DNA of 64,000 nt. Source: Bacillota bacterium (GTDB taxonomy: Bacteria; Bacillota; Clostridia; Christensenellales; CAG-138). How positions within the stretch are numbered: the stretch's first letter is position 1; each line of letters starts with the position of its first letter. Both the position numbers and the translations under genes were made by a program. The stretch lies in the NCBI GenBank assembly GCA_023395595.1, contig JAEWYO010000023.1, positions 1 through 64,000 of the forward strand, given 5' to 3'. A model generated the notes under the pieces. It ran no database searches. It saw only the letters and a list, made by a program, of their open reading frames with translations, and was not told the DNA's origin. Below, one piece after another: positions 45,644 through 54,113 of this stretch.

Positions 45644-46909
45644 CTATTTCATCCCTCGGATGATGCGGTTTGCTTCGGCATAGATGCGCGCCGGGTCTTC
45701 GCCAATCAGGAATTCACCGCGCTCATAGAGCACCTTTCCGGCGATCATCGTGAGAACGACGTTCTGCTTGCTTCCGCTATAAACGATATTTTTTTCAATG
45801 TTGTTGAGTGGCTGCATATTCGGTTGCTGGAGATCGATGAGGATCAGATCCGCCTGCTTGCCGACGGCGAGAGAGTCGCAATCATCAAATCCGCAGGCAT
45901 AGGCGCCGTTTCTGCACGCCATCGTGAGCACATCCATCGCGTCCACCGCTTCCGCACCATGGGAAAGCTTTTGCAACCCCGTGGTGAGGAACATTTCGCG
46001 GAAGAAGTCTAGGCAATTGTTGCTTGCTGGTCCATCGGTACCGATGGCAACCGGTATGCCGCGCTTGAGGTACTCGTAGACGGGTGCAACGCCGCTGGCG
46101 AGTTTCGTGTTGCTGCCGGGGCAGGTGACCACGCGCATGCCGCGAGATTGCATGATGTCCATCTCGCGCTCGGACACATGCACACAATGATAGCCACCGC
46201 CGCCATAGTTGAACAACCCAAGGGAATCGAGGTATTCAATCGTGCGCATGCCGCTGTGTGCAACGCAGCTTTCCACCTCTGCGCGTGTCTCGTTGAGATG
46301 GGTATAAAACGGCTGCTTGAGTTGCTGCACCAGAGCCGAAAGATCGCGCATCAGCGGCTCGCTGCTGGTATATTCCGCATGGAACCCGAGACGATAGGAG
46401 ATCAAAGGATCAAGCTTGGAAAACTTTGCGTATTCGTCCGCCGTCTCCTGCGCGGTGCCACCAAAATCGTTTGCGCAGCCGACAAGCGCGGCGCGAAAGC
46501 CGGTGTCGATTGCGGCGGCGGCGATGCTGTCCCGCGCAAAATACATGTCAAACATCATGGTGATGCCGCTCGTGAGGTACTCCATGATGGCGAGCTTTGT
46601 GAGAATGTAGACATCGTCGGGCGTGAGCTGCGCTTCCTTGGGGAAGACCTGCTCAAAGAGCCAACTTTGCAGCGGCAGATCATCCGCGAGCGAACGCAAA
46701 AATGTCATTCCGCTGTGGGTATGCGCGTTTTTGAAACCCGGCATAAGTAGGTTCCCGCGGCAGTCAATCTCGCGATCGGCGGCGCCAGCATAACCGCCCT
46801 CTTTGCCGAGGAAAGCGATGCGTTCGCCGGAAACGACAAGCTCGCCGGAGAAGAGCGCGGTGGCTCCATCCAGCGGCAATATTCTCGCATTGTAAAATCT
46901 CGTTACCAT
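45644..46909 (-). CDS. Amidohydrolase (5-methylthioadenosine/S-adenosylhomocysteine deaminase-like)
   Basis: A 421-residue metal-dependent amidohydrolase. The metal site is visible as NAHTHSGM, GFHAEYTS, THLNET, HCVHVSE and the Asp of GTDGPASNN. Together with the segment FPKEAQLTPDDVYILTKLAIMEYLTSGITMMFDMY this fits the MTA/SAH deaminase (MtaD) and SsnA branch, which deaminates adenosine-type nucleosides to inosine forms. The exact substrate cannot be fixed by eye. There is no ribosome binding site before the ATG; a TAGAAT box ends only 6 bases upstream, which suggests a leaderless message. An inverted repeat overlaps the upstream region. Confidence 0.86.
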   Translation of the reverse strand: MVTRFYNARILPLDGATALFSGELVVSGERIAFLGKEGGYAGAADREIDCRGNLLMPGFKNAHTHSGMTFLRSLADDLPLQSWLFEQVFPKEAQLTPDDVYILTKLAIMEYLTSGITMMFDMYFARDSIAAAAIDTGFRAALVGCANDFGGTAQETADEYAKFSKLDPLISYRLGFHAEYTSSEPLMRDLSALVQQLKQPFYTHLNETRAEVESCVAHSGMRTIEYLDSLGLFNYGGGGYHCVHVSEREMDIMQSRGMRVVTCPGSNTKLASGVAPVYEYLKRGIPVAIGTDGPASNNCLDFFREMFLTTGLQKLSHGAEAVDAMDVLTMACRNGAYACGFDDCDSLAVGKQADLILIDLQQPNMQPLNNIEKNIVYSGSKQNVVLTMIAGKVLYERGEFLIGEDPARIYAEANRIIRGMK

Positions 46910-46915
46910 GCAACT

Positions 46916-46921
46916 ATTCTA
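46916..46921 (-). promoter_or_regulatory. -10 box of the amidohydrolase gene
   Basis: TAGAAT on the minus strand, 6 bases from the start codon. The -35 region is weak. Confidence 0.35.
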
Positions 46922-46930
46922 ACATAGCTT

Positions 46931-46980
46931 TTTCAGAGAATCCACCAGAGGAGAATCTGGAACCAATGTTTCCTCTGAAA
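46931..46980. promoter_or_regulatory. Nested inverted repeats upstream of the amidohydrolase gene
   Basis: TTTCAGAG (46931-46938) pairs with CTCTGAAA (46973-46980), and inside it CCAGA (46945-46949) pairs with TCTGG (46956-46960). They cover the -35 region and beyond, so an operator is plausible. Confidence 0.4.
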
Positions 46981-47315
46981 TTTGCTGTTTGCTCACAATT
47001 TACATTGTATGAGCGTGATTTGCATGATGAAAACCGCTCACCCGTAAGGCAAAGTGAACAAATTGCTCCAATCAATCAAAAAACGCGTTCGCGCAGCTAA
47101 AATCGTGTTACAATATAAAAAAGGATTCTGTTCCATATGGTAATGCGCAGTCAAAGCCTGTAAATACAAGATTACCAAAGCAACCATGATACGATTCTAA
47201 ATTCGTACGATAACAATCAGACCACCCTCTGTTGACACAAGAGAGCCGCGCGAATGGTTCGCTTTTGCGGCTGCTCTCCCTGATCACATCCAGACGAACA
47301 GGAAAGTGTGAAAAC

Positions 47316-48083
47316 ATGATCAATGCCAGCGAGCTGCCCAAGATTGAAGAACTCAGGAGAATTCTCGCCTGTGTGGGGCGCACCGTCTTTCTTGGCGGAG
47401 CGGGAACATCAACCGAGAGCGGGATTCCGGATTTTCGATCCAGCGACGGGGTTTTTGCGGCCATACGGGACTACGGCTTTCCGCCAGAAACCCTGTTGAG
47501 CCGTTCTTTTTTTCTGAAGCACACCGAGACGTTTTTTGAATATTACCGCAAGTTTTTGCTCTATCCTGCGGCGCAGCCGAACGATTGCCACCGCGCGCTG
47601 GCAAAGATGGAGCGGGAAGGCGCGCTCTCTGCCGTAATCACGCAAAATATCGACGGGTTGCATCAAAGAGCCGGCAGCAGAACGGTTTTGGAGCTGCACG
47701 GCAACGCAAACAGCAACCATTGCATGACATGCGGCAGATCGTTTAGCCTGCAGGATGTGATGAGCAAGACCGGAATTCCAACCTGCGGCTGCGGCGGAAT
47801 CATCAAACCGGATGTGGTGCTCTATGAAGAACCGCTCAACGAAAAGGTTCTGCACGTTGCCATCTCTCAGATGGACAAGGCCAACACGCTGATCATCGGC
47901 GGAACCTCGCTTGCGGTCTATCCTGCGGCTGGATTGGTGGACTATTTCCACGGGCGCAACCTAATCGTCATTAATCTCGGTAAAACGAGCCGAAACGGCA
48001 GCGCAACACTGACGATCAACGCACCGATTGGCGAAGTGATGCGAAAGGTGATTCTGGATCGCCCGCTGGCAAAAGAGGCGTAA
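47316..48083 (+). CDS. cobB: NAD-dependent protein deacylase (sirtuin, Sir2/CobB family)
   Basis: A 255-residue sirtuin that removes acyl groups from lysines using NAD. Seen: the NAD loop GGAGTSTESGIPDFRS, TQNIDGLHQRAGS, catalytic His128 in ELHGN, a four-Cys zinc site (Cys136, Cys139, Cys157, Cys159) and GGIIKPDVVLYEE. The ATG at 47316 follows AGGAAAG by a normal distance and gives the usual N-terminal length. It is a single-gene unit as far as can be seen. Confidence 0.94.
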   Translation: MINASELPKIEELRRILACVGRTVFLGGAGTSTESGIPDFRSSDGVFAAIRDYGFPPETLLSRSFFLKHTETFFEYYRKFLLYPAAQPNDCHRALAKMEREGALSAVITQNIDGLHQRAGSRTVLELHGNANSNHCMTCGRSFSLQDVMSKTGIPTCGCGGIIKPDVVLYEEPLNEKVLHVAISQMDKANTLIIGGTSLAVYPAAGLVDYFHGRNLIVINLGKTSRNGSATLTINAPIGEVMRKVILDRPLAKEA

Positions 48084-48185
48084 CAAAAAGCGCCGAAGAG
48101 AAACCAGTGCTTCATAAGGCTCCATCGAATACACGGTGGAGCCTATCTATTGGGATGCTTCATATTCCGTTCACACTTTGTTTGA

Positions 48186-48214
48186 TTGAACCCGTTATCC
48201 CTGCATGTTAAAAT
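48186..48214 (+). promoter_or_regulatory. Promoter of the MreB-like gene
   Basis: TTGAAC, 17-bp spacer, TAAAAT, about 60 bases before the ATG at 48276. Confidence 0.5.
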
Positions 48215-48275
48215 TGATCGATAACATAGGACATATCTGTCCGGGTGGATCACGCGAAAGCAGGTTATAAGTAAG

Positions 48276-49313
48276 ATGGGTTTGTTTGATACGTCCGACA
48301 TTGGAATCGACCTCGGCACCTCCTCAACGCTCGTGTTTGTCAAGGGCAAGGGGATCGTGCTCAAGGAGCCTTCCGTCGTCGCGCTGGAACGCGTGACGGG
48401 GCGCATTGTTGCAATCGGCGAGGACGCACGCAAGATGATGGGACGCGAACCCGCGGACACCATCGTCATCCGTCCGCTGCGTGATGGCGTGATTTCCAAC
48501 TTTGACGTCACGGCGCGCATGCTCCGCTATTTTTTCCAAAAGGTAGTCGGAACGCGTCTGCTCTATCGCCCGCGTGCGGTGGTTTGCATTCCCTCCGGCG
48601 TGACAGAGGCGGAGAAGCGCTGCGTCATCGAAGCCTCGGACGAGGCGGGCGCACGCTACACCTATCTTATCGAGGAGCCGATTGCCGCCGCTATTGGCGC
48701 GGGAATCGACATCAACGAACCCACCGGGCATATGGTGCTCGATATCGGCGGCGGAACGACGGACATCGCGGTGATTTCGCACGGAGCGACCGTGATTTCG
48801 GACTCCATCAAGATGGCGGGAGACAAGTTTGACGACGCGGTGCGGCGCTATATGAAACGCAAGCACAACCTCTATATCGGCGAGCGCAACGCGGAGGACA
48901 TCAAGATTGCTTACGGGCGTGCGCACACGGAAAAGGAACAGCGCGTGATCGAGGTGCGTGGCAGAAACGTAGTGACAGGGTTGCCGGAGGCGATCCCGAT
49001 TGGCACAAACGAGATGGTCGATGCGCTGAGCGAACCGCTTGGTGCGATCATGGAGCGTGTGCGCGGGCTGCTGGAACGCACGCCGCCGGAGCTTGCCAAG
49101 GATATTGCAAGCGCGGGCATCGTGGTCACGGGCGGCGGTGCGCTGCTGGCGGGATTTGACCGTTATGTGACCGAGCGCACGAGCGTGCCCTGCCGGATTG
49201 CGGAAGACCCGATCTCTTGCGTGGCGCTCGGCACCGGGCGCGTGCTGGACGACCTGAAGAAATACAACGCCGCGATCTATGACTATCGCCGCGGGGAATA
49301 TTACGACGGTTGA
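48276..49313 (+). CDS. mreB: MreB/Mbl family actin-like rod-shape protein
   Basis: A 345-residue bacterial actin that polymerises under the membrane and guides lateral cell-wall synthesis. The ATP-binding motifs are intact: IGIDLGTSSTLVFVKGKGIV, IEEPIAAAIGAGI, MVLDIGGGTTDIAVIS and GIVVTGGGALLAGFD. It stands alone, without mreC or mreD, so it is more likely an Mbl/MreBH-type paralogue than the primary MreB. A membrane-anchored cell-wall hydrolase and an L,D-transpeptidase follow, giving a small envelope cluster. Confidence 0.93.
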   Translation: MGLFDTSDIGIDLGTSSTLVFVKGKGIVLKEPSVVALERVTGRIVAIGEDARKMMGREPADTIVIRPLRDGVISNFDVTARMLRYFFQKVVGTRLLYRPRAVVCIPSGVTEAEKRCVIEASDEAGARYTYLIEEPIAAAIGAGIDINEPTGHMVLDIGGGTTDIAVISHGATVISDSIKMAGDKFDDAVRRYMKRKHNLYIGERNAEDIKIAYGRAHTEKEQRVIEVRGRNVVTGLPEAIPIGTNEMVDALSEPLGAIMERVRGLLERTPPELAKDIASAGIVVTGGGALLAGFDRYVTERTSVPCRIAEDPISCVALGTGRVLDDLKKYNAAIYDYRRGEYYDG

Positions 49314-49530
49314 CGCAGATCACGTGATTCGTATTTTAGGATTTTTAAGAAAAAGTTCAAGGCAATGTCACGATTGCTTGTTATACTCATCATGGTTTCG
49401 TACCATACCATTACACCTGCGGGACTTGCCTGCATGCAACACAAATGTCGAATTGCTACTTCAGCATGACACATGATTTGGATGGATAGGCGGCGGCGAA
49501 CACGCGCCGCATGCCGAAAGGAGTCGAATC

Positions 49531-51840
49531 GTGCCTACTGATCCCCGTATTGATCGAAAGCACATGCAGGCCAAACCTGCGCAAAAAAAACCAGTGAAAA
49601 ACGGCGCCGTGCAGAAAAAGACTGCCTCCGCGTCTTCTTCGCGCACAAAGGCGCCCTCTGCCCACGGCAAAGAGCACCGCGGCGGGGAACACCACAAGAA
49701 ATCCGATTTCGAACGTTCCTATACTGCACAAGAGCGCGACCCGCGTAAGAGCCGCGAAGCGTCTCAGCGCAGAGCCGACTATGCCCCGCAGAAACCGGCA
49801 CGGGATGCGTATGACGCGCGCACGTATACGGCAGATATGCCCAAAAAGAAGAAGAAAAAGAAGTTTAAACTCAAGAAGTTCTTCAAAAAGCTCGGCAAGA
49901 ACCTGCAAGCCTTTGGCGCGAAGTTGATCGAGGTGGAAGAACATCCCGAAGAGCCGATGGGCTTTGACAGCACGCTTGCGGTCAATGACCTCGGGTTTGC
50001 ACAGCAGAAATCCATCTTCGACGCGCAGAAGACGGCGAGCAAAAAGAACGACAAGAACGAGCCTGCCACGGCGAAAAACGTTTGGCAGACAATTCAAAAA
50101 GCATTGCTAACCGCGTTGCGCGTAGTGGCTCGCGGCATCTATCTGGGTGTGCGAAAGATATACGCATTCTTGATGCGGCTGCCGCATCGCACGCTGCTCA
50201 TCGGAAGCGGCGCATTCGGGCTTGTGCTTATCACGGTTGTAATCCTCGCGATTGCGCTGCCGGGCAAGCCGACGAAAGCGGATCAAGGCGAGCAGCTCGC
50301 CGCATTCACCGCGTTGGAGACCGAGCAGACCGCGCTGGACAACCCGACACAGGACGGCGTTGAGACGGGCGAGACCGCGCCGGATGGAACAGTACCGGCC
50401 GACGTCAGCAACGAAACGGTTCCGGCGGATGTACAGGCGCAGGATGCGCTGGCCTCCACCGCGCCAACCTTCACCGCAGAGGTGAAATCCGGCGACGATG
50501 GAGCGATTATCTCCACGATCCAGTCCCGACTGATGGAACTCGGCTATATGGACTCCGATGAACCGACCGAGCACTTCGGCCCGCTCACACAGAGCGCGCT
50601 CAAGAGTTTTCAGCGGCACAACGGACTCGGAGAAGACGGGATCTGCGGGCAGGCGACCTACGACATGCTCATGAATGCAGAGGCGAAGGTTTACGTCATG
50701 CAGCTTGGCGATTCTGGCCCGGATGTCGAGGGCGTGCAGCAGCGTCTCTATGAACTCGGCTATTTGGACAACAAAGCAAATATTCAGGGCGTGTTTGGCG
50801 AGAAAACCGAATCCGCCGCAAAGGAATTTCAAAAGAAAAACGACTTGAAAGCGGACGGCAAGGTCGGCTCCAAGACGCTTGAAATGCTCTATGGTGAAGA
50901 CGTGGTCGGCAATGCGTTCCGTCTTGGCGATGAGAACCAGGTCATCAAAGACTGCCAGACCGCGCTCAAGCGCCTCGGCTACATCACCTTCAAACCTGAC
51001 GGCGTGATGGGCAAGGCGACTGTCTCCGCGATCAAAGCGTTCCAGCAGGCAAACGGTCTCACAAGAGACGGCGCGCTGGGTCCTGTCACCCGAGACATGA
51101 TACTCTCCGGCGATGCGCAGGAGATGGTCATGCAGCTAGGCGACTACGGCACGGACGTGAAAAACATGCAAACGCGCCTGGCGAAGCTGAACTATCTTTC
51201 CAGCGCGAACGCGACAGGATATTTCGGCGAAATTACCGAGGACGCGGTGAAGGCGTTCCAGAAACGGGCAGGGCTGAGCGCGGACGGCAAAGTCGGCGGC
51301 GTGACCCTCACAATGATGAACTCCTCCAGCGCCAAGAAGGCCGCGAGTGCGCCCTCCACCAAGAAGGAGACGAAAACGAGCGGAAAGAGCTCTTCCGGCA
51401 GCTCCAGCAGCGGATCGTCCGGCAGTTCTTCCAGTGGCGTATCGGATAAGGTGGGCGTGGAGAAGCTCGTTGCCCTTGCGGAGAGCAAGGTCGGCAGTAA
51501 GTATGTCCGCGGCGCAAAAGGCCCGAACACGTTTGACTGCTCCGGCTTCGTCTACTGGTGCCTCAAGAACGCAGGCGTGAGCACGAGCTACATGACGTCT
51601 ATCATGTGGCGCTCCACCTCGCGATATTCTCGCTTTACCGACATGGGATCGATCCAGCGCGGCGATATTCTCGTGTTCTCCGGCGAGTCTGACTCGACAG
51701 GCCATGTCGGCATCTATCTCGGCGGCGGGAAGATGATCGACGCGAGCTCTTCGGAGGGCCAGGTGCGTCAGTCGTCCTCCGTGCTGAGCTCCGGCGGATA
51801 TTGGAGCAGGCACTTCATCTGTGCGTACCATGTATTCTAA
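49531..51840 (+). CDS. Membrane-anchored NlpC/P60 cell-wall hydrolase with four peptidoglycan-binding domains
   Basis: A 769-residue protein. Residues 1 to about 215 are lysine/arginine-rich, low in complexity and presumably cytoplasmic. A transmembrane helix follows (LLIGSGAFGLVLITVVILAIAL, about 220-243), then an acidic Thr-rich linker. Four peptidoglycan-binding type 1 repeats span about 318-610, each with the LG..G.DV...Q..L..LGY and G.FG..T..A...FQ pattern. A Ser-rich linker leads to a C-terminal NlpC/P60 domain with Cys670 (FDCSGFVYW) and His725 (GHVGIYLG). It should cleave peptide stems of peptidoglycan. The start is GTG at 49531 with AAAGGAG seven bases before it. Confidence 0.92.
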   Translation: MPTDPRIDRKHMQAKPAQKKPVKNGAVQKKTASASSSRTKAPSAHGKEHRGGEHHKKSDFERSYTAQERDPRKSREASQRRADYAPQKPARDAYDARTYTADMPKKKKKKKFKLKKFFKKLGKNLQAFGAKLIEVEEHPEEPMGFDSTLAVNDLGFAQQKSIFDAQKTASKKNDKNEPATAKNVWQTIQKALLTALRVVARGIYLGVRKIYAFLMRLPHRTLLIGSGAFGLVLITVVILAIALPGKPTKADQGEQLAAFTALETEQTALDNPTQDGVETGETAPDGTVPADVSNETVPADVQAQDALASTAPTFTAEVKSGDDGAIISTIQSRLMELGYMDSDEPTEHFGPLTQSALKSFQRHNGLGEDGICGQATYDMLMNAEAKVYVMQLGDSGPDVEGVQQRLYELGYLDNKANIQGVFGEKTESAAKEFQKKNDLKADGKVGSKTLEMLYGEDVVGNAFRLGDENQVIKDCQTALKRLGYITFKPDGVMGKATVSAIKAFQQANGLTRDGALGPVTRDMILSGDAQEMVMQLGDYGTDVKNMQTRLAKLNYLSSANATGYFGEITEDAVKAFQKRAGLSADGKVGGVTLTMMNSSSAKKAASAPSTKKETKTSGKSSSGSSSSGSSGSSSSGVSDKVGVEKLVALAESKVGSKYVRGAKGPNTFDCSGFVYWCLKNAGVSTSYMTSIMWRSTSRYSRFTDMGSIQRGDILVFSGESDSTGHVGIYLGGGKMIDASSSEGQVRQSSSVLSSGGYWSRHFICAYHVF

Positions 51841-51937
51841 GATGCAGTAAAGCGGCACACACAACAACATAGATGCGCGGGATTGGCGAAAAATGCCTTT
51901 CCCGCGCATTGACTTATTCCGGGAAGGGGAAAACGAA

Positions 51938-52996
51938 ATGCGAAGAATCGCTGTATTTCTTGTGGCTTTGGTGGTGCTGTGCTCCGTTTTGCTCCTGCCC
52001 GGGCGCGCGCATGCGCTCGATCCACTCAAGAACGAAGACCCCGATAAATACTATATCCTGCTGGATTTGAAGAACCAGATCATCACCGTGTTTGAGCGCG
52101 ACGAGGCGGGCAACTATACCAAGGTTGTGCGCCGGTTCCTCTGCTCCAGCGGGCGCACGGATATTGACGAAGCCGACCCGGAGGACGAGGCAACACCAAC
52201 CCCGCGCGGGATTTGGAAGATCGGCGGGCGGGAGCGCTTCGGCAAGTTTGCGAATTTCAGCAGCGCCTATGCGCGCTATTGGGTACAGATTGTCGGGAGC
52301 ATCTATTTTCACTCGATCCTGTTCAATAAGCGCGACATCGATGCGATGGATCGGCAAGCCTACAGCGATATGGGCAACAAAGTGTCCCACGGCTGTGTGC
52401 GGCTGTATGTGGAAGATGCGCGGTGGCTCTATTATTATGCATGCCCGGGCACAACCGTCGAAATCAGCGCGGATGAACCAGCCAACAAGGAGCTTAGGCG
52501 CGCACTCAAGAGCAAGATGAAGTTTGCTGACTACAACGCGTTCCAAAAGACCATCACAGATGAGACAGACGAGCTGCCCAATCCGCACGTTTGGGTGACG
52601 GTGGAAGGCGCGCGCCTGCGAAAGGGCAGCGGAAGCACGTTTGACAGTGTTGCGCGGCTGCAGGTTGGCGATGAGCTGGAGGTGCTCATCGAGAGTGAAG
52701 TCTGGGTGAAGGTGCGCTTCGGCAAAAAGGAAGGCTATGTTCTGCGCGGGTACATCAGCTATCAGCAGGGCGTGATGGACACCAAAGAGGACGCAGACAT
52801 CCTCAAGACCACGGAGTGGCTCTATGCCGAGCCAAACCTCGCGGCGGAGAAACTGGTCAAAGCGCCTGCGCGCGTGTCTGTGAAGGTCCTGGAGACGACG
52901 GAGGACGGCTGGATCAAGATTGTGTATCAAAACGTGATGGGCTATGTGAAGCCCAACCGCGTTATAAAAGGCTGGGGCGTGATCCTCAAACCGTGA
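51938..52996 (+). CDS. L,D-transpeptidase (YkuD) with SH3-like repeats
   Basis: A 352-residue secreted protein. Its signal peptide ends AHA-LD near residue 26. The YkuD catalytic domain (residues about 38-175) has the motif SHGCVRL with His151 and Cys153 as the catalytic pair. Two SH3b-like domains follow (VWVTVEGARLRKGSGSTFDSVARL... and TTEWLYAEPNLAAEKLVKA...), which usually bind the wall. It would make 3-3 crosslinks or attach molecules to peptidoglycan. The ATG at 51938 is chosen for its AAGGGGAAA RBS and signal peptide. It is 97 bp behind the NlpC/P60 gene. Confidence 0.93.
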   Translation: MRRIAVFLVALVVLCSVLLLPGRAHALDPLKNEDPDKYYILLDLKNQIITVFERDEAGNYTKVVRRFLCSSGRTDIDEADPEDEATPTPRGIWKIGGRERFGKFANFSSAYARYWVQIVGSIYFHSILFNKRDIDAMDRQAYSDMGNKVSHGCVRLYVEDARWLYYYACPGTTVEISADEPANKELRRALKSKMKFADYNAFQKTITDETDELPNPHVWVTVEGARLRKGSGSTFDSVARLQVGDELEVLIESEVWVKVRFGKKEGYVLRGYISYQQGVMDTKEDADILKTTEWLYAEPNLAAEKLVKAPARVSVKVLETTEDGWIKIVYQNVMGYVKPNRVIKGWGVILKP

Positions 52997-53044
52997 ACTG
53001 CGTGAGATCGATTGCAGCAGAATGAGCCAAAACAACAACAAGCA

Positions 53045-53070
53045 AAAAGGCGCGGAGTTCCGCGCCTTTT
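53045..53070 (+). terminator. Bidirectional intrinsic terminator
   Basis: Perfect 12-bp stem AAAAGGCGCGGA with its complement around a tiny GT loop, Ts on both strands, between the converging transpeptidase and lipoprotein genes. Confidence 0.88.
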
Positions 53071-53085
53071 GTGATGGCTGGTGCA

Positions 53086-54000
53086 TTATGGCTTGGCGGC
53101 GTACCAGAGGGAGTCCGGCTGGAGCGTTCCGCTCTCGGCAGATTCACCCGCGAGCAGTTTCTGCGCCTGCGCAAAGCAGCGCGCGCCCGCGTCCGCCTGA
53201 TTGATGCCGACCACGCAGACGAGGATTGGGGAGAGTTTGTCTGCGGCATCGGCATCCGTACCCGCGGAGAATACTTCCAAATCGTCCCGTCCGAGCCCCG
53301 CAAGCGCATCTGCAGCTGCGGTGGCAAGCGCGCCGGTTTCCGCATAGACCGCGTCCAGCATGCCGGGATAATAGCGCGAGAAGACGTCCGCAAGCCAATC
53401 GGCTAGCGCGACTTCGGATGTGTCGGCAAAAAACTCTTCTTTGGCAAACACCGTGCCTGCTGTCTTTGCCTCCGACCAGAGCAGATAGGCAGGGCTGGCT
53501 TGGCTCGAAAACAACCCGATCAGCCGTACGGGTGCCAGATGCGGCGGATAGTTCAGCGCGTTTTCCAACGCAAGCTTGGCCGAGCCGGTGGCATCATAGC
53601 GCAGCTGCGGCAGGTCGGAGGAGAGCGGCTGTCCTTCCGCCGCGAAAACAAACATAAGGATGGACGACTTGGGCAGCGTCGCCATGCCGGAGAGATAGAC
53701 AAGCGCGACGGCATCGCCCTCCGGCACATAGGACGAGAGCGCGGTAAGGCCGCCGCTGACGGGTTTGATCACGATACCACTGTCCTTTGCCGCGGCTTCT
53801 ACACCCGCAAGGAACGCGGGAACCTCCTCCGCACCGAAGACCGCGATCATGCGCGGATGTTCCGGCACCGGGGTTGGCCGCGGTGTAACCGCCGCCGCTG
53901 CCGCCGGAGACGCGGCAGGCGCGGCAGGCGCGCTATCGACACAGGAAAAAAACGACAGCGCGACAATCAATACAAAGAAGCAAGCAAAAATACGTTTCAT
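53086..54000 (-). CDS. Lipoprotein, periplasmic-binding-protein-like
   Basis: A 304-residue protein that starts MKRIFACFFVLIVALSFFSC; Cys20 is the likely lipidated residue. A long Ala/Pro linker follows. The body alternates hydrophobic strands and helices (MIAVFGAEEVPAFLAGVEAAAKDSGIVIKP, PVRLIGLFSSQASPAYLLWSEAK, PILVCVVGINQADAGARC), a pattern like type I periplasmic binding folds, but I do not recognise a family. The ATG at 54000 is preferred because the lipoprotein signal begins there. A TATACT box ends 6 bases before it and no RBS is visible, so the message may be leaderless. An alternative ATG at 54027 adds 9 residues. Confidence 0.65.
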   Translation of the reverse strand: MKRIFACFFVLIVALSFFSCVDSAPAAPAASPAAAAAVTPRPTPVPEHPRMIAVFGAEEVPAFLAGVEAAAKDSGIVIKPVSGGLTALSSYVPEGDAVALVYLSGMATLPKSSILMFVFAAEGQPLSSDLPQLRYDATGSAKLALENALNYPPHLAPVRLIGLFSSQASPAYLLWSEAKTAGTVFAKEEFFADTSEVALADWLADVFSRYYPGMLDAVYAETGALATAAADALAGLGRDDLEVFSAGTDADAADKLSPILVCVVGINQADAGARCFAQAQKLLAGESAESGTLQPDSLWYAAKP

Positions 54001-54061
54001 GCGCCTAGTATAGCATGATAAAGACATCTCGCAGTAGTAGATATTTGGAATCGTGACAGAG

Positions 54062-54096
54062 AAAAAACCGCCGCACAGCGCGTGTGCAGCGGTTTT
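54062..54096 (-). terminator. Intrinsic terminator of the LCP gene
   Basis: On the minus strand AAAACCGC pairs with GCGGTTTT with an inner GCAC/GTGC pairing, followed by Ts. Confidence 0.8.
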
Positions 54097-54113
54097 GATT
54101 GCGTTGGGATGCC

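Larger units (their letters stand above)
46910..47315. other. Divergent non-coding interval
   Basis: Separates the amidohydrolase and sirtuin genes. It holds the nested inverted repeat at 46931-46980, a possible plus-strand -10 TACAAT at 47109, and otherwise no recognised feature. An in-frame extension of the sirtuin ORF to 47232 lacks an RBS. Confidence 0.5.
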
